This document shows positions 17,322-25,995 of a stretch of 64,000 nt of DNA, piece after piece (positions within the stretch are counted from its first letter, which is position 1; every line of letters begins with the position of its first letter). The position numbers and the translations under genes were made by a program. Below the pieces are notes generated by a model that saw only the letters and a program-made list of their open reading frames with translations, ran no database searches and was not told where the DNA came from. Location: contig NZ_NMUQ01000001.1 of assembly GCF_002233675.1 (NCBI RefSeq), positions 2,024,063 through 2,088,062 on the forward strand, given 5' to 3'. Origin of the DNA: Paenibacillus herberti. Its GTDB lineage: Bacteria > Bacillota > Bacilli > Paenibacillales > Paenibacillaceae.

Positions 17322-18044
17322 ATGACAACAGGATTTGTAGCTATTACCGGGGCGTCCTCAGGCATCGGAGAAGCGACCGCACAATATTTTCTGGAAAAAG
17401 GCCATAACGTTCTGTTGATTGCCCGGCGAATCGAGCGTCTGGATCATTTTCAAGATGAGCGGGTCATGAAAGCCAAAGTGGACGTAACTGACGAACAAGC
17501 GCTAAAAAGCGCAATTCAGCAAGCAGAAGATAAGTTTGGCCCCATTCAAGCTATGATTAACAATGCAGGACTTATGTTGCTCGGCGACGTAAGTAAACAG
17601 AACAGTCAAGAGTGGAAGGATATGTTCGACGTGAATGTGCTTGGTTTGTTGAAAGGGATGCAAGCCGTTCTCCCTTCTATGATTGAGCGTAAAACAGGAA
17701 CGATTATTAACATCAGCTCCATCGCGGGCAAAAAAACCTTTACAGATCACGCAGCGTATGTAGGCACCAAGTTTGCCGTTCATTCCATGAGTGAGAACAT
17801 CCGGGAAGAAGTTGCAAAGCACAATGTGCGTGTTATCACAATTGCTCCTGGGGTTGTCGAGACAGAGCTGCTTGGTCATACAACTAATGAAGAAATCAAA
17901 AGTGGCTATAATGAATGGAAAAATTCCATTCAAGGAGGACTCTCTCCTCAGACTGTGGCTGAAACGATCTATTTTGCTTTCAGCCAACCACAAAATGTAA
18001 ACATCCGCGAGATTGTTTTGGCTCCTACGATGCAAGTGGGTTAA
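17322..18044 (+). CDS. short-chain dehydrogenase/reductase (SDR)
   Basis: Classical SDR of 240 residues, cytosolic, NAD(P)-dependent. It shows the cofactor motif TGASSGIGEA (about 9-18), NNAG, the catalytic Ser in INISSIAG, and YVGTK with the catalytic Tyr and Lys. The R-R pair after the second strand (IARRIERL) favours NADPH. AGAGAGGAAG is upstream of the ATG. It is divergent from the HxlR regulator, which probably controls it in response to a reactive carbonyl or similar. The exact substrate is unknown. Confidence 0.92.
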   Translation: MTTGFVAITGASSGIGEATAQYFLEKGHNVLLIARRIERLDHFQDERVMKAKVDVTDEQALKSAIQQAEDKFGPIQAMINNAGLMLLGDVSKQNSQEWKDMFDVNVLGLLKGMQAVLPSMIERKTGTIINISSIAGKKTFTDHAAYVGTKFAVHSMSENIREEVAKHNVRVITIAPGVVETELLGHTTNEEIKSGYNEWKNSIQGGLSPQTVAETIYFAFSQPQNVNIREIVLAPTMQVG

Positions 18045-18062
18045 AGAATCATCCCAACAAAT

Positions 18063-18092
18063 AGGCGCTGTCCTCTGCTGAGGTCAGCGCCT
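18063..18092 (+). terminator. terminator of SDR gene
   Basis: AGGCGCTG and CAGCGCCT form a perfect stem starting 18 bases after the stop codon, followed by GTATTTCTTT. Confidence 0.75.
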
Positions 18093-18151
18093 GTATTTCT
18101 TTAACAGATGTCCCGATAGGTTAGGATGGTTTCCTCCGGTCAAAAGAGAGT

Positions 18152-18892
18152 TCACTTCTCTACTTGCTTCTTATGTGCCATCAGTTCCGAGACAGTTACC
18201 ATGCGATAACCCCTCTTTTTCAGCTCAGGCAAGATGAGTTTCAAAGCTTCAACCGTTTGTGTGGATCCGTGGACATGATCATGCAGCAGCACGATATCGC
18301 CATTACGTGCATTATTAAGAACCTTATTGACTATTCTGCCTGTTCCAGGGCTGCTCCAATCCTTCGTATCCTGGTGCCAAGACCATAATACAACCGTATA
18401 GCCTTTTTGCTTAGCCATTCGAATGACCGTATCGTTATAATAACCGCCCGGTGGCCGAAACCATGGACAAGATTGTCCCGTTATGGCTTTTATTTTTTTC
18501 TGAACGTTGTCCAATTCGGTTACAATGGTTTTCTCGCTGATCCCACTCTTGAAATAAACGTGAGTATCCGTATGGTTGGCCACTTCATGTCCTTCCGCAG
18601 CTTCACGTGCGGCAATTTCAGGATACTTATCAAGCCGGTATCCGATAACAAAAAAAGTGGATTTCGCCTTATATTGTTTCAACAAATCCAGAATTTGTGG
18701 TGTTGTTTTCGGATTCGGCCCGTCATCGAATGTCAAGGCTATCCACTTTTCATCCATAGGCACTTCCCATACTACGTCTCCACGGGCTTCATAATAACTA
18801 CGATCATGTTTATTGGGACCACCGGCAAAACCGCTCATTATAAAAAAACACGCAAAGCAGAGCATAAGGAGCCTAATTGATTTCGATGACAA
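18152..18892 (-). CDS. polysaccharide deacetylase (NodB domain), exported
   Basis: The enzyme should remove N-acetyl groups from peptidoglycan or chitin-like polymers. After an N-terminal signal/anchor (1-25), the full NodB motif set is present: TFDDGPNP (catalytic Asp and metal Asp), NHTDTH (metal His pair), RPPGGYYN, the DTKDW segment and IVLLHDHVH with catalytic His. The start is TTG at 18892, with AAAGGGGGA upstream. The length and motifs resemble the PdaA/PdaB group, so a role in spore cortex or wall modification is possible. Confidence 0.92.
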   Translation of the reverse strand: MSSKSIRLLMLCFACFFIMSGFAGGPNKHDRSYYEARGDVVWEVPMDEKWIALTFDDGPNPKTTPQILDLLKQYKAKSTFFVIGYRLDKYPEIAAREAAEGHEVANHTDTHVYFKSGISEKTIVTELDNVQKKIKAITGQSCPWFRPPGGYYNDTVIRMAKQKGYTVVLWSWHQDTKDWSSPGTGRIVNKVLNNARNGDIVLLHDHVHGSTQTVEALKLILPELKKRGYRMVTVSELMAHKKQVEK

Positions 18893-19082
18893 GAGAATCC
18901 CCCTTTACTTAAAATACGGCTGATGTCTAAAAATACATCATTAGTATGGTTTTTAGAGACTTGAACTATGTGGGTAGAAGAAAGTTCATACTCAAAAAAA
19001 GGGCCTATCACAACGCTGCACCAAACATGCAGCATCGTAATAAGCCCTTGCTTTTCACATCTGACAAAGATGTTGGAATTAC

Positions 19083-20273
19083 TTAAAGGAACACGCCGGC
19101 GACCGTGGCCGAAAGCATGCTGACCAGCGTGGCCCCGTACAGCAACCGGAGACCGAAGCGGGCAACCGTATTCCCCTGCTGCTCGTGCAGCCCTTTTACA
19201 GCACCGGCAATAATGCCGATCGAAGAGAAGTTTGCAAACGAGACGAGGAAGACGGAAACGATGCCAATCGTCCGTGAGGACATTGTGCCTTCTTTTGTGA
19301 TGTTGGCCAAATCAAGCATCGCCACGAATTCATTGGACACCAATTTGGTGGCCATGATTTTGCCCGCTTCAACGGCTTCGCTCCATTGAACTCCCATAAG
19401 GAAGGCGACAGGCGCAAAGATAAAGCCTAAAATTTCCTGGAACGTAATGCCGAACAACATTCCGAACAGGCCGTTGATCATCGCAATTAGAGCGACAAAA
19501 CCGATCAGCATCGCAGCGACCACTATTGCCACCTTGAAGCCGTCCATAATATACTCGCCCAGCATTTCAAAGAAGGACTGCTTGTGCTCATCGGTAACCT
19601 CAAGAATGTCTTCTTCCTTCGACACGGTATACGGATTCAAAATCGATGCGATAATAAAACCGCCGAACAAGTTCAGTACAAGCGCCGTTACGACATATTT
19701 CGGCTCGATCATCGTCATGTACGCCCCAACGATAGACATGGAGACCGTCGACATCGCGGATGCACACAACGTATACATACGGCGCTCCGGCAGCAAACCA
19801 ATCTGCTTCTTGACGGAAATAAACACTTCGGATTGCCCCAAAATAGCGGAAGCAACCGCATTGTACGATTCCAGCTTACCCATGCCGTTTACCTTGCTGA
19901 GTGCAAGGCCGATATATTTAATAATAAACGGCAGTATTTTTGTATATTGCAAAATGCCGATCAGCGCAGAAATAAACACAATTGGCAGTAGCACCGACAT
20001 AAAAAATTGTGTGGCTTGGCCTTCGTTCACGATTCCGCCGAACACAAAATTGATGCCTTCCGCCGCATAACCAAGCAGCGCTTCAAACACGGAAGAAAAT
20101 CCACGAACCAACGTCTCACCGACTGTTGTGTTCAACAGTACAAACGCCAGAATAACTTGCAATATAATTAATTGCGCCAGTGGCCGATAGCGAATGCGGC
20201 CCCGATCCTTGCTCGCCAAGTAGCTCAATCCAAATACGGTTAACAATCCAGCAATAACAATCAAATATTTCAC
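19083..20273 (-). CDS. nupC: NupC/CNT family nucleoside transporter
   Basis: The 396-residue membrane protein matches concentrative nucleoside transporters: [17 protein letters not shown] (substrate-site Gln and Ser-Glu), [16 protein letters not shown], and NEFVAMLDL near the C-terminus. These couple nucleoside uptake to Na+ or H+. It has about ten helices. AGGAGGTACTTAAA precedes the start. Upstream on the same strand lie a broken small gene, a strong terminator and a tRNA-Leu relic with an intact promoter, giving an unusual leader. No purine riboswitch consensus is visible. Confidence 0.92.
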   Translation of the reverse strand: MKYLIVIAGLLTVFGLSYLASKDRGRIRYRPLAQLIILQVILAFVLLNTTVGETLVRGFSSVFEALLGYAAEGINFVFGGIVNEGQATQFFMSVLLPIVFISALIGILQYTKILPFIIKYIGLALSKVNGMGKLESYNAVASAILGQSEVFISVKKQIGLLPERRMYTLCASAMSTVSMSIVGAYMTMIEPKYVVTALVLNLFGGFIIASILNPYTVSKEEDILEVTDEHKQSFFEMLGEYIMDGFKVAIVVAAMLIGFVALIAMINGLFGMLFGITFQEILGFIFAPVAFLMGVQWSEAVEAGKIMATKLVSNEFVAMLDLANITKEGTMSSRTIGIVSVFLVSFANFSSIGIIAGAVKGLHEQQGNTVARFGLRLLYGATLVSMLSATVAGVFL

Positions 20274-20297
20274 TTTAAGTACCTCCTGAATTCGCTT

Positions 20298-20510
20298 TTA
20301 AAGCATTTTGCATATGTTTTGGGCCGTGTCTCTGAAACCGGCGGTAACTGTCATCATGTACATTTTAGACATCGCGCAAACTTCCTTATAATTTGCAGCA
20401 ATAGGTCCAATCGTATTCGCCCAGCCCATCGCCTCTATTACTCCCAGCAATTTATCGATGCATATCTATCCAATAGCTTCCGACTGGCAAGAGCTATTAG
20501 TTTTCCCCAT
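20298..20510 (-). pseudogene. frameshifted small gene upstream of nupC
   Basis: An ATG at 20510 follows GGAGAGAGG, but its frame meets TAG at codon 15. The next frame reads GKLIALASRKLLDRYASI, and after the sequence ATCGAT coding returns to the first frame as DKLLGVIEAMGWANTIGP and on to the stop at 20298. One extra G in the GGGG run and loss of one copy of a CGAT repeat would explain both shifts. The intact form would be about 71 residues. I do not recognise the family. It ends about 20 bases before the nupC ribosome binding site. A programmed frameshift is less likely. Confidence 0.5.
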
Positions 20511-20529
20511 ACCTCTCTCCTTTCACGCA

Positions 20530-20568
20530 AAAAACCGGTTGCGCTGAAAGTTCCAGTGCAACCGGCTT
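20530..20568 (-). terminator. strong terminator within the nupC leader
   Basis: On the minus strand GCCGGTTGC and GCAACCGGT pair, with an inner CTG/CAG extension, followed by six Ts. It stands between the tRNA-Leu relic promoter and the ribosome binding site of the broken gene, so transcripts begun at 20.7 kb must pass it to reach nupC. It also could end transcription from the rhamnosidase gene. Confidence 0.85.
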
Positions 20569-20594
20569 TCTGATAAACCCAATCATTTATTTTC

Positions 20595-20663
20595 TACAAT
20601 CTCCATGCCATTGCTGGCATTGGAACCTGAAGCTAGCGTGTATGCCAATTCCGCCATGAAAGC
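20595..20663 (-). pseudogene. tRNA-Leu(CAG) pseudogene
   Basis: On the minus strand the D-arm GGCGGAATTGGCA and the anticodon loop TTCAGGT match the intact tRNA-Leu at 16.7 kb, as does the upstream flank including TTGCGC. The anticodon stem is broken (CTAGC against TCCAA), the T-arm is lost after GGAGATTG, and the 3' acceptor strand is missing. The variable arm has changed to GCCA/TGGC, still able to pair. It cannot be a working tRNA. Confidence 0.8.
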
Positions 20664-20678
20664 GCAATCAGAAATAAT

Positions 20679-20708
20679 AATATATCATTATTTTTATAAG
20701 GTTGTCAA
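20679..20708 (-). promoter_or_regulatory. intact promoter of the tRNA-Leu relic
   Basis: TTGACA (20703-20708) and TATATT (20679-20684) on the minus strand are separated by 18 bases, the same as at the intact tRNA-Leu. The promoter has stayed perfect although the tRNA body has decayed. Confidence 0.75.
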
Positions 20709-20727
20709 CGATGATCTCACTAAAGGC

Positions 20728-23430
20728 CTATGAAACGCTCTGCACCTCAGCAGCTAAAGCTTCATCCTTCAAAACAAAGCTGTAACAGCCCGAGCCGACC
20801 CGAACAGAAATAAAACCTTCCTCGCTCTCCATCAGCTCGATGCCCCCCGCTTCGCCAATCGGCAAGCCGCTTTCCAGAATGCTGCCGGCATCGGCAACTG
20901 GAAGCCGAACCGTCGCGGTTGTATTCACCGGAACTTCAATTTCCAGACCAAGCTTGCCGCTCTCCCTGCGCCATTCGGAACGGATAAGCCCATATGGTGA
21001 ATCCAGCTCCGCTTTGGCATAGGTCAGCTTCTCTCCTCCGAATAAAGGCTCAATGCGGATAGCACGATAAGCCGGCTGTGACTCATCCATGTCAATACCG
21101 GCCACACGACGGTACATCCACTCCCCAATCGCGCCATAAGCGTAGTGATTGTACGAATTCATATCGTCGCTCCAGAACGTTCCATCCGGCTTCACGCCAT
21201 CCCAATGCTCCCAGATCGTCGTTGCACCTTTATTGACGGAATAGAGCCAGGAAGGATAGCTTTCTTGCAGCAGCAACTTCAGCGCCGTTTCATGATAGCC
21301 ATTATCGGAAAGGGCAAAACAAAGATAAGGCGTACCGACAAAACCAGTTGTCAGATGGAATTCCTGATTCGTCACCAGCTTGTTAAGCTCCTTTGCCGTC
21401 CGCTCGCGCGCACTTCCTTCAACTAATCCAAACGCCAACACGAGCGCATGAGCCGTCTGGGTCGGAGCAGCCAACCTTCCACCTGGTGTAATAAATTCCC
21501 GGCTGAATGCTGCACGCACCCTCTCCGCCAGTTCCGCATAACGCTTCGCTTCAGTCGCTTTGCCAAGCACAACAGCAGCATCCCGCACAAGCGAAGCCGA
21601 ATAGGCATAAAACGCTGTAGCGATCAGATCACTTGGCGTTGCTCCTACATAACTGCCTTCTTTGGCGTCCAGCCCAAGCCAGTCCCCGAAATGGAAACCC
21701 GTATTCCAGAGGTACTCATCCTCGCCCTGTCTGCGAATATACTCGACCCATGCTTTCATGCTGTCGAACTGCTCCTCCAGCATCCGCTTGTCTCCGTAAC
21801 ATTGATAAATTGTCCACGGACAGATGACCGCAGCGTCGCCCCAAGCCGAGGATGAATGCTGATGGAGCACATCCGGGATGATGAACGGAACGCCTCCATC
21901 CGGCTGCTGATCCGCCCTGAGATCCCTCAACCATTTGGCAAAAAATAATCCGACATCGTAGTTGAATGCCGCAGTGCGCACGAACACCTGCGCATCTCCC
22001 GTCCATCCGAGCCGTTCATTCCGCTGAGGACAATCCGTCGGAACATCCAAGAAATTGCCTCGCTGGCCCCATTGGATATTGCTGAAAAGCTGATTGATCA
22101 GCCCGCTTGAGCATTCGAACCGCCCCGTCTCCGGCATGTCGGTATGCATCACTTCGGCGACGAAGCCTTCCAGAGAAACCTCTCCCAGCTCCTGGCCCGG
22201 ATACCCTTCTAATTTTACATAGCGGAATCCATAAAAGCTGAACGCTGCAGCATAACTTTCCTTCGCATTACCTGCCGACGTATAAGTCAGCATTTGCTTC
22301 GCTGAGCGCAGATTGCCTGTATAAAAGTTACCATCTCGATCGAGAATCTCCGCATGATATAAAGTTATCGTTGTTCCTGCCGGAAGGTCCAACTGCAGGC
22401 GGATCCGTCCAACGAGATTCTGTCCGTAATCGAGCACCGTTTCGCCGTTAGGCGTTTGGATCAGGGAGACCGGCGAGATTCTCTCCGTCACTCGCACCGG
22501 TAAATTCTCCTGCGCGACAAGTTTGCCTACTCCAGGCACAATTTCAACCGCGGAGCTCCAGGCGGAGTCGTCGAAGCCCGGCTTATGCCAGCCTCGAGGC
22601 TCAAGCCTCGCATCATACACTTCACCATGATAAATTTCAGATGCGAGCAACGCTCCTGTAGAGACTTTCCAGGAAGGATTGCTCGTAATGAACTGTTCGC
22701 TGCCGTCTGTTCGAATGATATGCAGCTGAAGCAGTAAAGCCCTCACGTTACCATAGTGATTTTTGGAATTTTCCCAAACCAGCTCGCCTTTGTACCAGCC
22801 GCTGCCGAGCGATGCACCGAGCGCATTGGCACCCTGACGCAGCTCTTCGGTCACATCGTAGGTCTGGTACTGCAGCCGGTCGCTGTAGCTGGTCCAGCCC
22901 GGAGTCATCAGGTCTTCGCCGACTCGGCGACCGTTCAGATGGATTTCGTATACGCCTGCCGCTGTCGCATATAGCCTCGCCGATGCAATTTCTCCCACCA
23001 CTTCGAACTCTTTGCGCAGCAGCGGCGAGGCTTCATCATCCGGGTCATGCAGCAGCGGGTCCGCTGAAATCCACTCGGCTTGCCATTCATCAGCGAACAG
23101 GAGCGCTGTCTCCCACCAATCCGTCTCGCTCCAGGGGGACGGCTGACCGTTGTTGTCCCATACCTGTATGCGGTAATAGTATCGGGTTCTAGAACGCAGA
23201 GCTGGTCCTTCATAAGGAATCTGGATCGAATCTCCGTTAGTGATCTGTCCAGTATCCCAGAGCGGCTTCTCGAAACCATCTTGAGTTGTCGTCACTTGAA
23301 GTCGGTAGCCAGTTTGCAGAGCTCCGCGCTCCGTGCTTTCCAGCTTCCAGCTAAACCTTGGATGCACCGTATCAATACCAAGCGGCTGTTTGCGATATTC
23401 ACAGGTCAAACCTTTTACAGTCAATGTCAC
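20728..23430 (-). CDS. alpha-L-rhamnosidase (GH78)
   Basis: The 900-residue enzyme should release terminal alpha-L-rhamnose from plant glycosides or polysaccharides. It has an Fn3-like N-terminal region, a carbohydrate-binding jelly roll (about 130-320), the (alpha/alpha)6 catalytic barrel with DCPQRNERLGWTGDA (known catalytic and binding acids of GH78) and TTIWEHWDG, and a C-terminal beta domain. No signal peptide, so it is probably cytosolic and acts on imported oligosaccharides. I use GTG at 23430, preceded by GAGGAG, rather than the ATG at 23481. It is divergent from an AraC regulator. Confidence 0.93.
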   Translation of the reverse strand: MTLTVKGLTCEYRKQPLGIDTVHPRFSWKLESTERGALQTGYRLQVTTTQDGFEKPLWDTGQITNGDSIQIPYEGPALRSRTRYYYRIQVWDNNGQPSPWSETDWWETALLFADEWQAEWISADPLLHDPDDEASPLLRKEFEVVGEIASARLYATAAGVYEIHLNGRRVGEDLMTPGWTSYSDRLQYQTYDVTEELRQGANALGASLGSGWYKGELVWENSKNHYGNVRALLLQLHIIRTDGSEQFITSNPSWKVSTGALLASEIYHGEVYDARLEPRGWHKPGFDDSAWSSAVEIVPGVGKLVAQENLPVRVTERISPVSLIQTPNGETVLDYGQNLVGRIRLQLDLPAGTTITLYHAEILDRDGNFYTGNLRSAKQMLTYTSAGNAKESYAAAFSFYGFRYVKLEGYPGQELGEVSLEGFVAEVMHTDMPETGRFECSSGLINQLFSNIQWGQRGNFLDVPTDCPQRNERLGWTGDAQVFVRTAAFNYDVGLFFAKWLRDLRADQQPDGGVPFIIPDVLHQHSSSAWGDAAVICPWTIYQCYGDKRMLEEQFDSMKAWVEYIRRQGEDEYLWNTGFHFGDWLGLDAKEGSYVGATPSDLIATAFYAYSASLVRDAAVVLGKATEAKRYAELAERVRAAFSREFITPGGRLAAPTQTAHALVLAFGLVEGSARERTAKELNKLVTNQEFHLTTGFVGTPYLCFALSDNGYHETALKLLLQESYPSWLYSVNKGATTIWEHWDGVKPDGTFWSDDMNSYNHYAYGAIGEWMYRRVAGIDMDESQPAYRAIRIEPLFGGEKLTYAKAELDSPYGLIRSEWRRESGKLGLEIEVPVNTTATVRLPVADAGSILESGLPIGEAGGIELMESEEGFISVRVGSGCYSFVLKDEALAAEVQSVS

Positions 23431-23563
23431 AGCGTTCAGCTCCTCTCGGGCTTTTCTAGCAATCGTAATCGCTTTCATCATATAATGGATACCATCCCCA
23501 TATACGAGGTATTTCCGACATTAGATACGGGGGAATGCGACATCGAGAGGAGCTAATGCCACT

Positions 23564-24430
23564 TTGGTCCAGCGTGTTATCGGTTCCTTGCAAGGCTCCT
23601 CTTTTTTTGAAGGCAGCCTGCCAGTCTACATCAATAGGGCGGTTGAGAGTTTCGGGATGTTCGAGCATACCCATGATTTTCTGGAAATTTCCTATGTATC
23701 TGAAGGAAGCGGCGTTCATTACACGGAAGCAAGCTCCATCCAGGTATCGCAAGGCGATATTATTCTGATTCCAGTTGGTGTCTCCCATGTGTTCCGACCT
23801 TCATCGCCCTCTCCGTCCAAGCCGCTTGTCGTTCGCAATTGCCTCATAGATACGGATAAAATGGCTCCTTTTCTACAAGGCTTTCCTGGTGGAGCTCCAC
23901 TAAAAGCACTGCTTTCCCATGTCCATATCCGCAACTTCCGCGATAGAGATGGAGAATGCGGCAAGCTATTCCAGCGTCTGCATTACGAATATGCAGCCCG
24001 CCGGCCTGCATGGGAAGCAGCGCTTTATGCCGTGCTGCTGGAGCTTCTGCTTCACCTGCATCGGCTCCAAGAGGAGCAGCCTGGAAGCATAGCTCCATCG
24101 CCGGGTGCATTGAAGGAAACGCTGCAATTGCTCCATAGCCAGTTCGCGCTCTCGCTCTCAACGAGTACACTAGCGGCAAAAGCTGGGCTCGGTGAGCGTC
24201 AATTCCAGCGCTTGTTCGCCAAACACACTGGCATGTCGCCGATTGCTTACTTGCAGACGCTTCGCGTCCAGGAAGCTTGCCGACTGCTACGGGAAACCGA
24301 TTGGAAGTTAACCGCTATCAGCTCGGCTGTAGGCTATCAGGACCCAGCCCATTTCACCGCCTTGTTCAAGCGAGTTGTCGGTTGTCCTCCGGGACGCTAT
24401 CGCAAATTGGTACGCCAAGGCAGTTTATAA
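23564..24430 (+). CDS. AraC family regulator with cupin sensor domain
   Basis: Residues about 20-100 form a cupin (EHTHDFLEISYVSEGSG, then GDIILIPVGVSHVFRP), a typical sugar-binding AraC N-terminal domain. The last 100 residues hold two HTHs: LAAKAGLGERQFQRLFAKHTG and AVGYQDPAHFTALFKRVVG. The start is most likely TTG at 23564, with GAGAGGAG eleven bases upstream. An ATG nearby is out of frame. It is divergent from the GH78 gene across 133 bases, so it probably activates that gene in response to rhamnose or a rhamnoside. Confidence 0.88.
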   Translation: MVQRVIGSLQGSSFFEGSLPVYINRAVESFGMFEHTHDFLEISYVSEGSGVHYTEASSIQVSQGDIILIPVGVSHVFRPSSPSPSKPLVVRNCLIDTDKMAPFLQGFPGGAPLKALLSHVHIRNFRDRDGECGKLFQRLHYEYAARRPAWEAALYAVLLELLLHLHRLQEEQPGSIAPSPGALKETLQLLHSQFALSLSTSTLAAKAGLGERQFQRLFAKHTGMSPIAYLQTLRVQEACRLLRETDWKLTAISSAVGYQDPAHFTALFKRVVGCPPGRYRKLVRQGSL

Positions 24431-24551
24431 GCTGCTTCCTGCAGCGTTTACACTTACCATCAACAGGATATTTATGCGGATGCTGTAAAATTAAAGCGAT
24501 CCCGCTTCGTTTCTTTTCCTCATTTACAGTTCGTTCAAGTACAACCGACTA

Positions 24552-25139
24552 TTGCTTGCAGGCAAAACCGAGCAAGCCTTTCAGGAACTGGACAAGCACG
24601 AGCATAAATTCCGGAACAAACCTAAAGCGCTGAACCAGGTTCGGGTTTTTCGAGCCTCCCTTCTCTGCAACATAGGTGAATATGAAGCTTCCAACGCGGT
24701 GCTCTTATCAATCACAGGAAAGCTTGATCCCAATATGGAAGCTATGCGGCAAGGATTGCTCGGCTTTACTTACTATATGAGCGACTCGAGAATGTCTGAA
24801 GCGCCGGATCTGATTCGACAATCTCTCCGTTCACTGAATCAATGGGGGAGATACTTGACCTTGGCGGCGGTGGAAAGACAGCTAGGAAATGTAGAGGCAT
24901 CCAGACAAGCCATGGATGCGTATCTCGAAAAAAGGAATCAGAAAACTTCGTTTGTGCTAGGAAAAACGCTGCTCTTATATGACAATAAGCTGCAAAAAGA
25001 ATTTGAAGAATATTTACTGGGACGGTATTATCTGGCCGGCTATGAAGAAAAACTGCATATAAGCATTTTGTTGCAGCGGCTGTCCTACCGTCTAATGGCC
25101 CTACGCTCGTTTATCCAAAGACATGCTGGAACAGCTTAG
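24552..25139 (+). CDS. TPR-like protein, probably missing its N-terminal membrane segment
   Basis: The visible part is helical and repeat-like (GKTEQAFQELDKHEHKF, ALNQVRVFRASLLCNIGEYE), as in tetratricopeptide proteins. The frame is open upstream to 24495 and reads ASFLFLIYSSFKYNRLLLAG, which looks like the end of a transmembrane helix flowing into the domain, but no good start or ribosome binding site is present. The gene has therefore probably lost its first codons and may be a remnant. TTG 24552 is only the first possible start. No function recognised. Confidence 0.55.
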   Translation: MLAGKTEQAFQELDKHEHKFRNKPKALNQVRVFRASLLCNIGEYEASNAVLLSITGKLDPNMEAMRQGLLGFTYYMSDSRMSEAPDLIRQSLRSLNQWGRYLTLAAVERQLGNVEASRQAMDAYLEKRNQKTSFVLGKTLLLYDNKLQKEFEEYLLGRYYLAGYEEKLHISILLQRLSYRLMALRSFIQRHAGTA

Positions 25140-25197
25140 CTTAAGCACTACTAGCGCTTTGCGATAGCTCTTTTCTAACCGTTTATCGTCAGAATAA

Positions 25198-25237
25198 AAA
25201 GCCATGGAACGTCTACTTTCAGACGTTCCATGGCTTT
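25198..25237. terminator. bidirectional terminator
   Basis: Perfect 17-base arms (AAAGCCATGGAACGTCT and its complement) around a six-base loop, with A-run before and T-run inside. It serves the RidA-type gene on the minus strand and the convergent TPR-like gene. Confidence 0.85.
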
Positions 25238-25250
25238 AATCAACTGAGCT

Positions 25251-25649
25251 TTATACTTTAGCCGCCCATATTTCTACTTCAATTTTTATCTCCGGCAAAC
25301 CTAACGCCGCAATATAACCGATTGTCATTGCCGGATAATCATTGCTAAATAATTGATCCCACTCTGAATATAAAAATTCCCAATCTATTTCCTCGGTAGC
25401 CCATATGTTCACTTTTATAATATTTTCAGCACATAATGCTTCAGAGCCCAACACCGTTTTTATATTCATAAACGTATTAGTAACTTGTTCATTTAATGTA
25501 TTCGGGAATTGTCCATCTTGATCTACACCCACTTGACCGGATGTCACAAAAAGCTCCGTATTTCTAGGAATTTTAGTGATATGCGTGTAATTCCCTACTG
25601 GTGCTGGCATGCTTGATGGGTTTTTTCTAGTGATTTTTCCGTTTTCCAT
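25251..25649 (-). CDS. RidA/YjgF-type protein
   Basis: The 132-residue protein has the YjgF/RidA pattern: APVGNYTHITKIPRNTELFVTSGQVGVDQDG, then a QVTNTFMNIKTVL helix and a terminal IKIEVEIWAAKV strand. Canonical RidA enzymes hydrolyse reactive enamines with an Arg shortly before the last strands; here that region reads AMTIGYIAALGLPEI without Arg, so this is likely a paralogue with another or no imine-deaminase activity. GAGGGATAACA precedes the ATG. Composition is AT-rich compared with flanking genes. Confidence 0.85.
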   Translation of the reverse strand: MENGKITRKNPSSMPAPVGNYTHITKIPRNTELFVTSGQVGVDQDGQFPNTLNEQVTNTFMNIKTVLGSEALCAENIIKVNIWATEEIDWEFLYSEWDQLFSNDYPAMTIGYIAALGLPEIKIEVEIWAAKV

Positions 25650-25995
25650 TGTTATCCCTCGCCATTTTAGAATTTTCTGCAGTTCTTCCTAGAAGATGAA
25701 ATTTGGACAGACTTCACCCTTGCAACGGCTTCTAGAAAAAAACAGCAGTGGAGTATCCATATCCTAAAGGCAGGGACAGTAGGGATCTTTTTTTCATTGG
25801 CTGGATACCCCTCTCTCTTGAAATGACAAAATTTTGATATTCAATAATTCTAGCTAAATTAAGCTCGTTACGCAACTTTAGTTGAACAAATAATTGCAAT
25901 AACTGCAACATAGCAATCCAAAAGAAATTCTTATATCCATCATATGTTATCATAAGCATCAAACCTAAATTATTGCAGTTAGAAGGGAGTACGAC
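25650..25995. other. 346-bp AT-rich gap between divergent genes
   Basis: No gene is convincing here. Two copies of a nine-base inverted repeat, TAACTGCAA near 25898 and TTGCAGTTA near 25974, lie in the half next to the SRPBCC gene, and a smaller dyad TTGCA-ataac-TGCAA overlaps the first. These could be regulator sites. Confidence 0.35.

Noticed and set aside
16672-20663. Genomic island bounded by tRNA-Leu and its partial copy
   Set aside because: The two lie in the same orientation like att sites, but there is no integrase, the genes between are ordinary, and the second copy includes the promoter flank, which fits local duplication and decay better.
20530-20720. T-box leader in front of nupC
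   Set aside because: The tRNA-like part is a decayed tRNA, not a specifier stem, and there is no T-box sequence before the terminator.
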